Source: a virus
IMG/VR virus record: IMGVR_UViG_3300042356_001663
Span: 1 to 41,197 of that record
DNA length: 41,197 nt
Direction: 5' to 3' (one strand)
Part shown: positions 8,008 to 15,584 of the stretch, in pieces
How the letters are laid out: each line of letters begins with the position of its first letter
Position numbering within the stretch: position 1 is the stretch's first letter
Translations under genes and position numbers: made by a program
Notes under the pieces: model-generated
Told to the model about the DNA's origin: nothing
The model's database searches: none
The model's input: only the letters and a program-made list of their open reading frames with translations

Positions 8008-8424
8008 TCAGCCTTGCAGCTTTTTAATAATATAGTTGGTTAGCAACAATTTGTTACTTTTATACTTAATCCACTCTGTCTCTGGATGGTTTGACTTTTT
8101 AACTAAGTCAATAAGTTCTGGCAACTTCATAGACTTTAACTCTTCTATCACGCCATCCATATTAGAAGTTTCTGAACCTTCAACTCTCTCTGAGTTCTCA
8201 TCAGCTGGATTTTCTTCTGACTCTTCTACAACTTTCTTTTTGATTGGTGTTGTTTTAGATTTTGATTCGACAATTTCCCAAGATTCTGGGGATTGTTCAA
8301 CCATAAGATTTCCACAATCTTCAGAAACTTCAACAATACCATTGTTGTCAATTTCAACCACACCGTCAATTGGTAATTTGATTTTAATACCAAAATTACT
8401 CTCTTTGTTTGTCTTGATTTGCAT
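8008..8424 (-). CDS. Capsid accessory protein with C-terminal HeH/Rho_N-like domain
   Basis: 138 aa. A short beta-rich N-terminus (GIKIKLPIDGVVEIDNNGIV) is followed by an acidic Ser/Glu-rich linker and a C-terminal helix-extended-loop-helix segment (IEELKSMKLPELIDLVKKSN...LLLTNYIIKKLQG, residues about 92-138) like the Rho_N/HeH or SAP-type domains found next to capsid genes. It may be a head fibre or decoration protein. It lies directly downstream of the capsid gene but after its terminator, with an A-rich AAACAAAACAAA leader before its ATG. Confidence 0.5.
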   Translation of the reverse strand: MQIKTNKESNFGIKIKLPIDGVVEIDNNGIVEVSEDCGNLMVEQSPESWEIVESKSKTTPIKKKVVEESEENPADENSERVEGSETSNMDGVIEELKSMKLPELIDLVKKSNHPETEWIKYKSNKLLLTNYIIKKLQG

Positions 8425-8451
8425 TTTGTTTTGTTTATTTGTTTTGTTTAA

Positions 8452-8481
8452 TAAAAAAAGCTGACACTTTCGTGTCAGCTT
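8452..8481 (-). terminator. Strong Rho-independent terminator after the capsid gene
   Basis: On the minus strand a perfect 10-bp stem (AAGCTGACAC with GTGTCAGCTT, arms 8472-8481 and 8458-8467) with a GAAA loop is followed by TTTTTTATT. It begins 22 bases past the capsid stop and would make the capsid transcript largely monocistronic. Confidence 0.9.
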
Positions 8482-8503
8482 CTATAACTTTGAATTTAAG
8501 TTG

Positions 8504-9997
8504 TTATGAGTAAGACTTACCAATGTTGATGATACGTACCATTTTCTTTGGTGCGTACAAGAACGGTGTACCGTACATCATAATCAAGAAGCGGTAAGCA
8601 GGTGAAGTGATAGCCAAATCAAGTTTCATCAATGGAGCAAGTTGTCCAAATTCTAAAACTTCATTGTCTTCTTGAATCAACATTGCTTGGTCGCAATCAT
8701 TCAAGAAACGATTTCTATCACGTACTGAACCGTTTGTTGCTCCATCGTATCCTGAAGCAAGTTCAGCAGCAGAAACCATGAACAATGGATGGAAGGTACC
8801 AGTTGAAGCAGCAACGTCTTTTTCACTACGGTAAACCATATATGCGTTTGTTGCATATGGTCCAGCAGTAGCTGTAAAAGTTAAATCAACAGCACCTCCA
8901 GCTACTACAGCTGAGGTAGTAGCTTCAACTAACTTCAATGCGCTTTCACCATATCTGTTCCAAGCTGAAACAGCGTAGAAGTAGTTACCAGCGTCAGCAG
9001 ATGTCCATTTACCTAGAGCATCAGAACCAACTGGAACAACTCCCCCTGAAGCTGTTGGGGTAGCTGGCGCTTTATTTGAAGTAGCACCGTTAGACAACTT
9101 CTTTGAAGGGTATTTGTTGAAGAAAATATCTTTTTGCAACCCAACTTCACCGAATTGAGATTCAAAAGATTTTACTCTTTGACCCATAATACCAGACTGC
9201 AACGAAGGAGTGTTTGGCTGGATGAATTTGTTTCCATAGAAACGTTGTACAAATCCGCTCAATACTTTTGGTGCACCATACATTTGGTCAATCAAACCAA
9301 AGTTCTCTACAACTGTATTACAAGCATCTTCGATAGCGTTTTCAGTTAAAGCCTTACCACGTAAGTCGATAACTTGGTCACTTGTCATATATGCGTTGTA
9401 GTCTGAATAAATATCAGAACGTTGTTGTTGAGCTAACAATCCATTGAACTCTTCAGGAATCAAAGTCTCATCACCGAAATACAATGATTTGTTTGCTTTA
9501 CGCAATAACCATTGTGTACCATTTTTGATTTCAAACTCAGTAGCTGAACCAGCTGCTTGTTGGATACGAACCATCGCCATTGGCAATGTTACAGAACGTG
9601 TAGTACCCATAAACTTCACCAACTGAGCACGTCTGATTGTTTCAGATGTTTCTTCTTCTGGTAATTCACCTTCTCTTTGGAATCCTCCACGGTCAACACC
9701 ATAAGAAACTAATTGGTTGTATTCTTCAACAGTGTTGAAGGCAGGTTTTTTAGGAATACGTTTCCAGAAAACAATATCGTTTTCTTTAAAAGTTAACACT
9801 TTTAAAGTCTTCTCAAGACTTTCAAGTTTCAAAGGAGCACCAGACTGTCCAGTCAAGTTGGTCGTATCACGACCAGTTACTTCTTTAGCCTCCAATGCTT
9901 TCAAGAGATTTCCCAAATCTTCTTGAGAGGTTGCACCAAAAGCACCGCCATTCTGGCCATGTTCTTGATTTGCGTAATGTTCAATGGAAATGTTCAT
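8504..9997 (-). CDS. Major capsid protein with Ig/FnIII-like insertion
   Basis: 497 aa. Gene order (protease immediately upstream, accessory and connector genes downstream, own promoter motif and terminator) and sequence both fit an HK97-fold capsid protein. Residues 1-300 include an N-terminal arm, a TLKVLTFKENDIVFWKRIPK region and DQMYGAPKVLSGFVQRFYG. Residues about 309-412 (from PATPTASGG through YFYAVSAWNRYGES to AYMVYRSEKD) look like an inserted fibronectin/Ig-like beta domain, and residues 415-497 return to the capsid fold. Inserted Ig-like domains are usually displayed on the capsid surface and may bind glycans. The start is the ATG after an A-rich leader. Confidence 0.85.
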   Translation of the reverse strand: MNISIEHYANQEHGQNGGAFGATSQEDLGNLLKALEAKEVTGRDTTNLTGQSGAPLKLESLEKTLKVLTFKENDIVFWKRIPKKPAFNTVEEYNQLVSYGVDRGGFQREGELPEEETSETIRRAQLVKFMGTTRSVTLPMAMVRIQQAAGSATEFEIKNGTQWLLRKANKSLYFGDETLIPEEFNGLLAQQQRSDIYSDYNAYMTSDQVIDLRGKALTENAIEDACNTVVENFGLIDQMYGAPKVLSGFVQRFYGNKFIQPNTPSLQSGIMGQRVKSFESQFGEVGLQKDIFFNKYPSKKLSNGATSNKAPATPTASGGVVPVGSDALGKWTSADAGNYFYAVSAWNRYGESALKLVEATTSAVVAGGAVDLTFTATAGPYATNAYMVYRSEKDVAASTGTFHPLFMVSAAELASGYDGATNGSVRDRNRFLNDCDQAMLIQEDNEVLEFGQLAPLMKLDLAITSPAYRFLIMMYGTPFLYAPKKMVRIINIGKSYS

Positions 9998-10027
9998 TGT
10001 TTTTATTATGATTTAGTTGATTTTAAG

Positions 10028-10034
10028 ATAACTG
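10028..10034 (-). promoter_or_regulatory. CAGTTAT late-promoter-like motif (capsid gene)
   Basis: CAGTTAT on the minus strand, in context AAATCAGTTATCTT, 30 bases before the capsid ATG. The same motif occurs 28-32 bases before the 480-aa gene and the portal gene, which suggests a phage late promoter element. No transcript data are available. Confidence 0.5.
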
Positions 10035-10050
10035 ATTTGTGATTTTTTGA

Positions 10051-11391
10051 TTAGTCAATGATTTTAACTCCAAATTTTGTCTCTATCTTAGAGATAACAG
10101 AATCAGAGATTCCAGCACCTGCCTCAAAAGCAGTCATAGCTTTACCGAATTCTGGGTCATAACCTTTCTCAAAGGCTGCTCTATCTAACAATTCTAAAAC
10201 AGCTTTTCTGTTTGAAGAACAAGAAATTGATTTTGAATCATCATCCTCAGATTTTGCCTTTTTGAATCCTTCTTTCTCTGAGAAAGATTTTGTGATTGTT
10301 TTACGTTGAACTGGAGTTTGTTCAACTAAATCTCTCAAGTAAGACAACTCTTGGTCTTGTCTTTTCAAGATTTTACCCAATGCCTTGAACATTGTAGTTG
10401 TTTCTACTGATTGAAACTCAATCGCTTTCAATATATCTTCACTGTCGATGGAGTGAGATTTTTTGATTGTTTTTGATTTCTTCATAGTTGTCTCTTCTTC
10501 CTCTTCTTCATCCTCATCTTCTTCTTCATCTTCTGATGACTCTTCTTGTTCTTCTTCTGAAGACTCTTCATCGATATCTTCTTCATCTTCAATATCCTCA
10601 TCCTCTTCATCTTCGCCTTTTTGAAGGTCTTCTTGATGTTCAAAAAGTCCTAATGAATCGTAGGCTTTTTCAACATCTTTGCTTGAAATTTCAGCAGGTT
10701 TTTTGCTATTTTTTTTCATACTTTTTATGATTTTATTGTAAAGTTCTTTTGCTTCATCGGTTGATATACCTGAAAAATCAGAATATATTTTTTCAAAAAC
10801 TTCTGACTTGCTTAATGATTCAGATTCTTCTGTGTTGTCAAACACATATTCTGGGCAAGCATCTTCATACTCACCCTTCACTATTTCCATGAAAGTGTTT
10901 GAATTTTTTGGCATGTGAGTGATAGCACATCCCGTAATCTTTGCTTTTTTGATAATCTTGGGATTGAGAGAGTCTCTCTCAATCACCTTGCCTTCGATTG
11001 AGAATCCTAATCTTCTTGTTTTTGAATTCTTTTCAAGTGTTTGAGCCAATTTATATATTGCTTTAGCCATTGGGCTATCTTCATACAATATACCTTCAAT
11101 TTCTAATCCTTTCTTTGTGATTTTAGCATCGGTTGGCTCTCCTACAATTGCTGAAGGGTCATTACCAGATTTATGATGCCAATTCAATGTAGCGCTTTTC
11201 TTGAAATAATTCAAATCAAAGCCCTTTGGGTCTAAAAATTCACCGTCAGAATCTTCATCCATTGTTGAAGCAACCCCTTTGATTCTCATTTCCTCAACAC
11301 CTTCGTTGTTCTTGGCTTTCTCTAAGCTCAATGGCATCCAAAATGTTGCCTTGTCTTCTTTATTGTTGATGTTAATTTTATTGAAACTCAT
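10051..11391 (-). CDS. HK97-type prohead protease fused to acidic scaffold-like region
   Basis: 446 aa. Residues 35-175 carry the S78-type prohead protease pattern: RIKGVAST, the His pair in LNWHHKSG (72-73), the Ser in RLGFSIEG (131) and AITHMP (His159), a plausible catalytic set. Residues about 255-300 form an extremely acidic Glu/Asp/Ser tract, and the C-terminal 140 residues are helical (SVETTTMFKALGKILKRQ...). The fusion of protease with a scaffold-like tail occurs in other phages; the protease would mature the head by cleaving itself and internal proteins. It lies 53 bases before the capsid gene. Confidence 0.8.
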   Translation of the reverse strand: MSFNKININNKEDKATFWMPLSLEKAKNNEGVEEMRIKGVASTMDEDSDGEFLDPKGFDLNYFKKSATLNWHHKSGNDPSAIVGEPTDAKITKKGLEIEGILYEDSPMAKAIYKLAQTLEKNSKTRRLGFSIEGKVIERDSLNPKIIKKAKITGCAITHMPKNSNTFMEIVKGEYEDACPEYVFDNTEESESLSKSEVFEKIYSDFSGISTDEAKELYNKIIKSMKKNSKKPAEISSKDVEKAYDSLGLFEHQEDLQKGEDEEDEDIEDEEDIDEESSEEEQEESSEDEEEDEDEEEEEETTMKKSKTIKKSHSIDSEDILKAIEFQSVETTTMFKALGKILKRQDQELSYLRDLVEQTPVQRKTITKSFSEKEGFKKAKSEDDDSKSISCSSNRKAVLELLDRAAFEKGYDPEFGKAMTAFEAGAGISDSVISKIETKFGVKIID

Positions 11392-11402
11392 TGAATCAAT
11401 AA

Positions 11403-11510
11403 ATAACTGAATTGGTAATTACTGATTCGAACAAAACAAAAAAAAACCAATCTTTTTAGGGATTGGCTTAATTGTTAAATTTAAAAAACAAACAATTGTT
11501 TGAATAACTG
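11403..11510 (-). promoter_or_regulatory. Two CAGTTAT motifs flanking the protease-gene terminator
   Basis: CAGTTAT occurs at 11504-11510 (in AAATCAGTTATTC) and at 11403-11409 (in AATTCAGTTATTT), on either side of the hairpin at 11441-11466. The second copy is only 11 bases from the annotated protease ATG, so either the first one drives the gene or a later ATG (Met19 of the protease) is used. Confidence 0.4.
11441..11466 (-). terminator. Rho-independent terminator after the topoisomerase gene
   Basis: On the minus strand the stem CCAATC/GATTGG (arms 11461-11466 and 11447-11452) with an 8-base loop is followed by TTTTTTTTTGTTTTG. It is located 48 bases beyond the topoisomerase stop and separates that transcript from the protease gene. 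Confidence 0.75.
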
Positions 11511-11513
11511 ATT

Positions 11514-12785
11514 TTATTCACTCCACCACTTTGGAAGATTGAAATAATCAACACCTTCTTCATCGAATTCAGAAATTTGAATTTCTTCATCATTAATCAT
11601 ACTTTTTGTAGATGATATAATTTCATCCAAAGACATTTCAAAATTATCTTCTTCAATAGATTTTTGAAGAATTGTTTTATCAACACCCAATTTTGTCAGA
11701 TAAGCGTCAATAACCATTGGGTGGATATATGAGTTTTTTGCCATGGTTGGCGTATTATTGAGTCTTTGAGAAACGATTTCAAAACAATTTGTAAGTTTTG
11801 ATTGAATCATTTTCTTGATTTTTGATTTTTCTTCTGGTAATGGTGGTGGAGAAGATTTATCTTCAAACAAAATTTGTCTTGCTAAATCAGTAGCAACATA
11901 AGTTCTCATGTCTTTTAACTTGAGATTTTTGAACCCAAGTTTCAATCTGAAAGTTACTATGGTATCTGCTCTGTCTGCTTCAAAAACAAAGTCTTTCGGT
12001 TGTTTATCACTGATTCTTTCTTTGAGATAATCTGCAAGAACTTTGTTTGTGATTTGAGCATTGTTTTCCTTATGACTCTTTCCAGTGAAATTAAAAGACA
12101 CTTTATTGCCAGTTATTTTGATATTTTCAACCGCTAAAGTGGCTACACCCCTGTTTCCTGTGGACTTAAAGTGTTGTTTATCTCCTGGTCTCAAGCCAGT
12201 GCTCGCTATGATGTTTATTATAGCAGCCGCATCTCTTTCCTTCAAAGACAAATCTTCATTTTTCAAATAAGACAAAGATTTACCCCTTATTTGTTCAATC
12301 GTGTTGTTATCAACATTCTGGATTCTTTGCCACTTGAATTGCGCATTTCTGTTTAAAAATTCCTTAGTGTAAGACAACTCTGTCTTATTGGTTTTTGTAT
12401 TTTTCCATTTCAAAACCCAATGAGAGTTGATATCACCCTCAATATTCAATTCTACAGACTCTTTGTCTATACCAACTGGATATTTTGTTAAATTATACTG
12501 TTTTAACTCACTCCACCAAGGCTTTTCTTCTTTCTTAACTCCTACCTTTTGAGTCCTGATAAATGTTTTACCCTTTTTGTTTGTAACCGCAACAGCGGCA
12601 AGTTTTTTTCCTTCACCGTATTTTGGTTCAGCCTTGAATATTTCAACTTCTTCTGCCTTTTTAACATACAAAGCACCATCTTCTCCTCTTATCGCAAATC
12701 CTCCAGCGTTGTTTTTCATCTTAATGAATCCAGTCAACAACTTGTCGTTTTGTTTGAATTGAATCTTCTGTCCTATATAGTTCAT
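11514..12785 (-). CDS. Type IB DNA topoisomerase with virion-associated N-terminal extension
   Basis: 423 aa from the ATG at 12785 (MNYIGQK); an in-frame ATG at 12824 would overlap the upstream gene. Residues 1-50 resemble the C-terminus of the 461-aa gene product (IRGEDG.LY). Residues 53-84 carry KYGEGKK and NKKGKTFIRTQKVGV, a motif shared with that protein. Residues about 140-362 form a poxvirus/bacterial-type TopIB catalytic domain: Arg199 (TGLRPGD), Lys236 (FTGKSHK), Arg294 (LKDMRTY), Asn344 (LNNTPT) and nucleophile Tyr353 (NSYIHP). Bacterial TopIB also uses Asn where vaccinia has His. All five catalytic positions are present, so it should relax supercoils through a 3'-phosphotyrosine. 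Its place inside the head-gene block is unusual. Confidence 0.85.
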   Translation of the reverse strand: MNYIGQKIQFKQNDKLLTGFIKMKNNAGGFAIRGEDGALYVKKAEEVEIFKAEPKYGEGKKLAAVAVTNKKGKTFIRTQKVGVKKEEKPWWSELKQYNLTKYPVGIDKESVELNIEGDINSHWVLKWKNTKTNKTELSYTKEFLNRNAQFKWQRIQNVDNNTIEQIRGKSLSYLKNEDLSLKERDAAAIINIIASTGLRPGDKQHFKSTGNRGVATLAVENIKITGNKVSFNFTGKSHKENNAQITNKVLADYLKERISDKQPKDFVFEADRADTIVTFRLKLGFKNLKLKDMRTYVATDLARQILFEDKSSPPPLPEEKSKIKKMIQSKLTNCFEIVSQRLNNTPTMAKNSYIHPMVIDAYLTKLGVDKTILQKSIEEDNFEMSLDEIISSTKSMINDEEIQISEFDEEGVDYFNLPKWWSE

Positions 12786-12789
12786 AATT

Positions 12790-13467
12790 TTATGATTTAA
12801 ATCTACCTTTAGTTTTTGCGTCATTATAAAAATCAACAAGTTTGCTTATTTGATTTTTTGACAAATCTTTTATCGTCTTCTTATAATTCATCATCAAATA
12901 GTTGTGAATATATGTTTTTAAAACATCCTCACTTATTACCATTTCCTTATTACCCCAATCTGAAACAACACTCATTAGTTTTTTGAAGATTGCTGATTGT
13001 ACATTTTCTTGAAATGATTTTGGCTCAACTTCATTATTGATATCTGATTTGACTCTATGAATGAATTTATTGATTTTAGCGGTATCTTTTTTGAAATTGG
13101 GGTTGTCTTCTAAAAAATCAGATAATTCATATGGGTAGCTTGACCTACTCATATCAACCTCACTTCTCGAAGGAAACATTGGAATTTGTAATTTCAACCT
13201 CTTAATGAAATCTTCAGTATAATTAGCAGCTATTGCTCTCAATCTCTGTTCACTAAATTTCTTACCATCTTTATCTGTATTTTTTATGATACCTCTTTTG
13301 AGTTCATTTAAAGAATGTTCAAACTTGAGTTTCTTTAATTGCAACACTTCCTTATCACTAAAATCATTCAAATTAAAATTGCGCCATTTGTTGGGCGCAA
13401 TCTTAATCTTTCCAGTAATCAGGTGAATGTCACCAATACTGTATTTGGCTTTACTTTTCTTCGTCAT
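12790..13467 (-). CDS. Hypothetical basic, helical protein of the virion block
   Basis: 225 aa, Lys-rich and mostly helical, with no membrane segment. It contains KIKIAPNKWRNFNLNDFSDKE near the N-terminus and a C-terminal helix pair (LLMMNYKKTIKDLSKNQ then KLVDFYNDAKTKGRFKS in shortened form). No family recognised. It sits between the 461-aa protein (1-base overlap) and the topoisomerase gene (4-base gap), so the three are probably translated together and may be injected or internal head proteins. That is a positional inference. Confidence 0.6.
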   Translation of the reverse strand: MTKKSKAKYSIGDIHLITGKIKIAPNKWRNFNLNDFSDKEVLQLKKLKFEHSLNELKRGIIKNTDKDGKKFSEQRLRAIAANYTEDFIKRLKLQIPMFPSRSEVDMSRSSYPYELSDFLEDNPNFKKDTAKINKFIHRVKSDINNEVEPKSFQENVQSAIFKKLMSVVSDWGNKEMVISEDVLKTYIHNYLMMNYKKTIKDLSKNQISKLVDFYNDAKTKGRFKS

Positions 13468-14852
13468 TACTTTTTGGTAACTGTGTTGGGATTTCTCTCG
13501 TAAAGTTTTCCATCTTCTCCACGTATAACATAATATCCATTAGGAGAGTGAACATTAACATTCATATGTTTGAATGTTCCTCTGACTTGCTCACCCTTGA
13601 CATTAAACATTATCTTATCTCCAGTTTTGAATCCATTGTGCTCTGTTGTTTTAACACCACTCTTAGCATATTTACCACCTTCTTTCTTAACAACTTTTAA
13701 CGAAACAGTTTCCTTTGAAACTGACATAGGTGACTTAGACAATGGAACTTCAACTGTTGTTGTTTCTGATTCTTTCGCTTCGTTTCTGTCTATTTTTTTA
13801 CGTATAGTTCTATTGATTTCGTAACTCTTATCACCGAACCTGTTGGATAACTTTTGAAACACGGTTTTCTCCTCATCTTTACTGGATAGAAGAACTTTTG
13901 TATGAAATTTGAATGATATATCACTCAATTTTCCTTGAAGTTTTTGTAGACTTTTCAAATCAACGTCTTCAATGTTTTCTGGAATTTCTGGCTCATCTAT
14001 CTTAAGTCTATCAATCAATTCTCTTTCAAAAACTCTCATTCTAGATAAATCTGCTCCAGTTGCCTCACCTTTTTTCTTTGAATAGATAGATGATAATTCA
14101 TCTACAAGTTTGTTATCATCGTACTTTGCGGCTGTCTTTTCAACAGCTTCAGAAAACTTGCTTTGTAATGGATTAGGTTTTTTAACCTCTTCTTTTACAC
14201 TTGATTCTTTAGAAGACTTGTCAGCATTCATATTCTCACCAATCCATTTTTTGATTTTAACATCTTGCATCAAGAACAACGATTTTTGTTTTGGTGATTC
14301 AGGAGTTGGGGTGATCAATCTGCCTTTATCATTCAACAAGTCCTTCAACCCAATTTGTAATTGATTCATCACCCCATCAGGTAATGGATTACCATCTGAA
14401 TCCAATCTTGTAACCATAACAGAATCAGGTGCAACACCTTTTTTAGTTATCCTGACTTTTTGACCTTTTATACTACTCCAACCTATGGCATCAACAAATG
14501 GATTGACTACAAAGTCTTTTCCAATCACATTTTCACCATTAATAACTAATTTTGAATCGAGAGTCTTTCTGCGTTTGTCTAATGAAATATTAGCTTTTGT
14601 TTCTTTAGCTTTTCTTTCAGCTAATTTTTTTCTCATTTCATCCAAATCATAAGTTTTAGGCTTAGATTTTACTCCAACCTCTTGGATTCTTGTGAATGTT
14701 TTGCCAGATTTATTCTTGACAGTCACGACTTGTTTCTTCTTACCTTCACCGTATTTGGATTGCGATTTTTCGATTGTTTCATAACCTTCGTCAGAAGATA
14801 TCTTTGCCAAATCAACTGGCTTCAAAGATTTTAAAATTTCAGATTTTTTCAT
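13467..14852 (-). CDS. Putative internal virion protein sharing motifs with the topoisomerase
   Basis: 461 aa, Lys/Glu-rich. Residues about 30-62 carry SKYGEGKKKQVVTVKNKSGK followed by TFTRIQEVGVK, nearly repeated in the TopIB protein. The C-terminus (about 408-458) has GDKIMFNVKGEQVRGTF and YYVIRGEDGKLYE, matching the N-terminal domain of TopIB. The centre is helical and unrecognised. The two related genes are separated by one gene, which suggests duplication and shuffling of head-targeted modules. Preceded by a CAGTTAT motif at 14916-14922. Probably an internal or ejected head protein; not demonstrated. Confidence 0.55.
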   Translation of the reverse strand: MKKSEILKSLKPVDLAKISSDEGYETIEKSQSKYGEGKKKQVVTVKNKSGKTFTRIQEVGVKSKPKTYDLDEMRKKLAERKAKETKANISLDKRRKTLDSKLVINGENVIGKDFVVNPFVDAIGWSSIKGQKVRITKKGVAPDSVMVTRLDSDGNPLPDGVMNQLQIGLKDLLNDKGRLITPTPESPKQKSLFLMQDVKIKKWIGENMNADKSSKESSVKEEVKKPNPLQSKFSEAVEKTAAKYDDNKLVDELSSIYSKKKGEATGADLSRMRVFERELIDRLKIDEPEIPENIEDVDLKSLQKLQGKLSDISFKFHTKVLLSSKDEEKTVFQKLSNRFGDKSYEINRTIRKKIDRNEAKESETTTVEVPLSKSPMSVSKETVSLKVVKKEGGKYAKSGVKTTEHNGFKTGDKIMFNVKGEQVRGTFKHMNVNVHSPNGYYVIRGEDGKLYERNPNTVTKK

Positions 14853-14915
14853 AATATAAGGTTTTTATTTGTTTACAACTATTAACTTTGTTTCTTAAAT
14901 TTGTTTGCAACTTTT

Positions 14916-14922
14916 ATAACTG
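14916..14922 (-). promoter_or_regulatory. CAGTTAT motif upstream of the 461-aa gene
   Basis: CAGTTAT in context AAAACAGTTATAAAAG, 63 bases before the ATG at 14852, in the 89-base gap after the 171-aa gene. The distance is greater than for the capsid and portal copies, so it is weaker evidence for a late promoter. Confidence 0.35.
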
Positions 14923-14941
14923 TTTTGTTTTCTCAAACAAC

Positions 14942-15457
14942 TTAGTTTGATTTCTTTATTCGAGTGTTGTACATCTTGTCTTCAAAGTAGTTGTTGATGA
15001 ATGTCTTTGCTTGCATTATTGCTCTTTCAAGGTGCTTGAATCCATCACCCTCAAATCCATTGTATCCATTTTGAGATGTGATGTAAAACTTGCCATTTTC
15101 GCCAGTTTCTATGTAATAGGTATCATCACAATCAGGATTCGATACTATCAATCTTTTGTTGGTTGATATTTCAACCTTAGTACCTTTGTTGTTAATCTCT
15201 TTAGGCTTTTCAGGCTCAGGTATGTCGACAATGACCTTGCTCTTAGATTCTTTTTTGATTTTAAGATAAGACGGATAAAGAAAACCTTTGATTCTGTAAC
15301 TACCATCTTCTTGCTTCACCGCTTCTGGATAGGCTTTATTGATGTATTCAGTTGCCTCATCAAAGGTCAAGTCTTCTTTCTCTTTGATATTTTGAGGGTG
15401 AGCACCTTTCTTCTTCGAGTACACCGACACAGTTTTGATAATTTTGAACTTTTCCAT
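14942..15457 (-). CDS. Hypothetical protein led by the 93-bp promoter-like module
   Basis: 171 aa. The N-terminal part has TFDEATEYINKAYPEAVKQE, a Pro/Glu-rich linker in the middle (PEPEKPKEI) and a C-terminal segment with TYYIETGENGKFYITSQNG and FKHLERAIMQAKTFIN. No known domain was recognised. It is the first gene after one copy of the 93-bp repeated element (15482-15574), so it may be expressed separately from the surrounding late genes. Confidence 0.55.
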   Translation of the reverse strand: MEKFKIIKTVSVYSKKKGAHPQNIKEKEDLTFDEATEYINKAYPEAVKQEDGSYRIKGFLYPSYLKIKKESKSKVIVDIPEPEKPKEINNKGTKVEISTNKRLIVSNPDCDDTYYIETGENGKFYITSQNGYNGFEGDGFKHLERAIMQAKTFINNYFEDKMYNTRIKKSN

Positions 15458-15481
15458 AATATTGTTGTTTTGTTTAACACC

Positions 15482-15574
15482 AGCGAAGTAAACAAAAATT
15501 CCTTGTATAAAAAAGTTAATTTATACAAGGAATCGTAAACAACTGATTTTCAATAAGATTATTTTTGTTTTACA
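15482..15574 (-). promoter_or_regulatory. 93-bp repeated promoter/operator module, copy 1
   Basis: Contains a 14-bp inverted repeat (ATTCCTTGTATAAA / TTTATACAAGGAAT, arms 15498-15511 and 15520-15533, 8-base loop), an AGCGAAGTAAA border and a TTTTGTTTTACA border. Read on the minus strand it offers TTG...TATACA with 16 bases between and ends 24 bases before the ATG at 15457. Copies 2 and 3 are at 33705-33798 and 41087-41179. No U-tract follows the stem, so I prefer promoter/operator over terminator. Confidence 0.6.
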
Positions 15575-15584
15575 GGAAATTAAT

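Noticed and set aside
8036-8464. Plus-strand open frame of 142 aa across the capsid accessory gene and terminator
   Set aside because: It is the complement of an acidic/Ser-rich minus gene (giving a Ser/Thr/Phe-rich protein), it spans a terminator hairpin, and no plus-strand gene neighbours it.
10490-10620. Acidic GAA/GAT-rich repeat tract as a separate repeat element
   Set aside because: It is explained by the Glu/Asp tract of the protease-scaffold protein, with imperfect codon-level repetition only.
12786-12839. Longer topoisomerase start upstream of 12785
   Set aside because: It would overlap the preceding gene by up to 50 bases, and the homology to the 461-aa protein begins at MNYIG.
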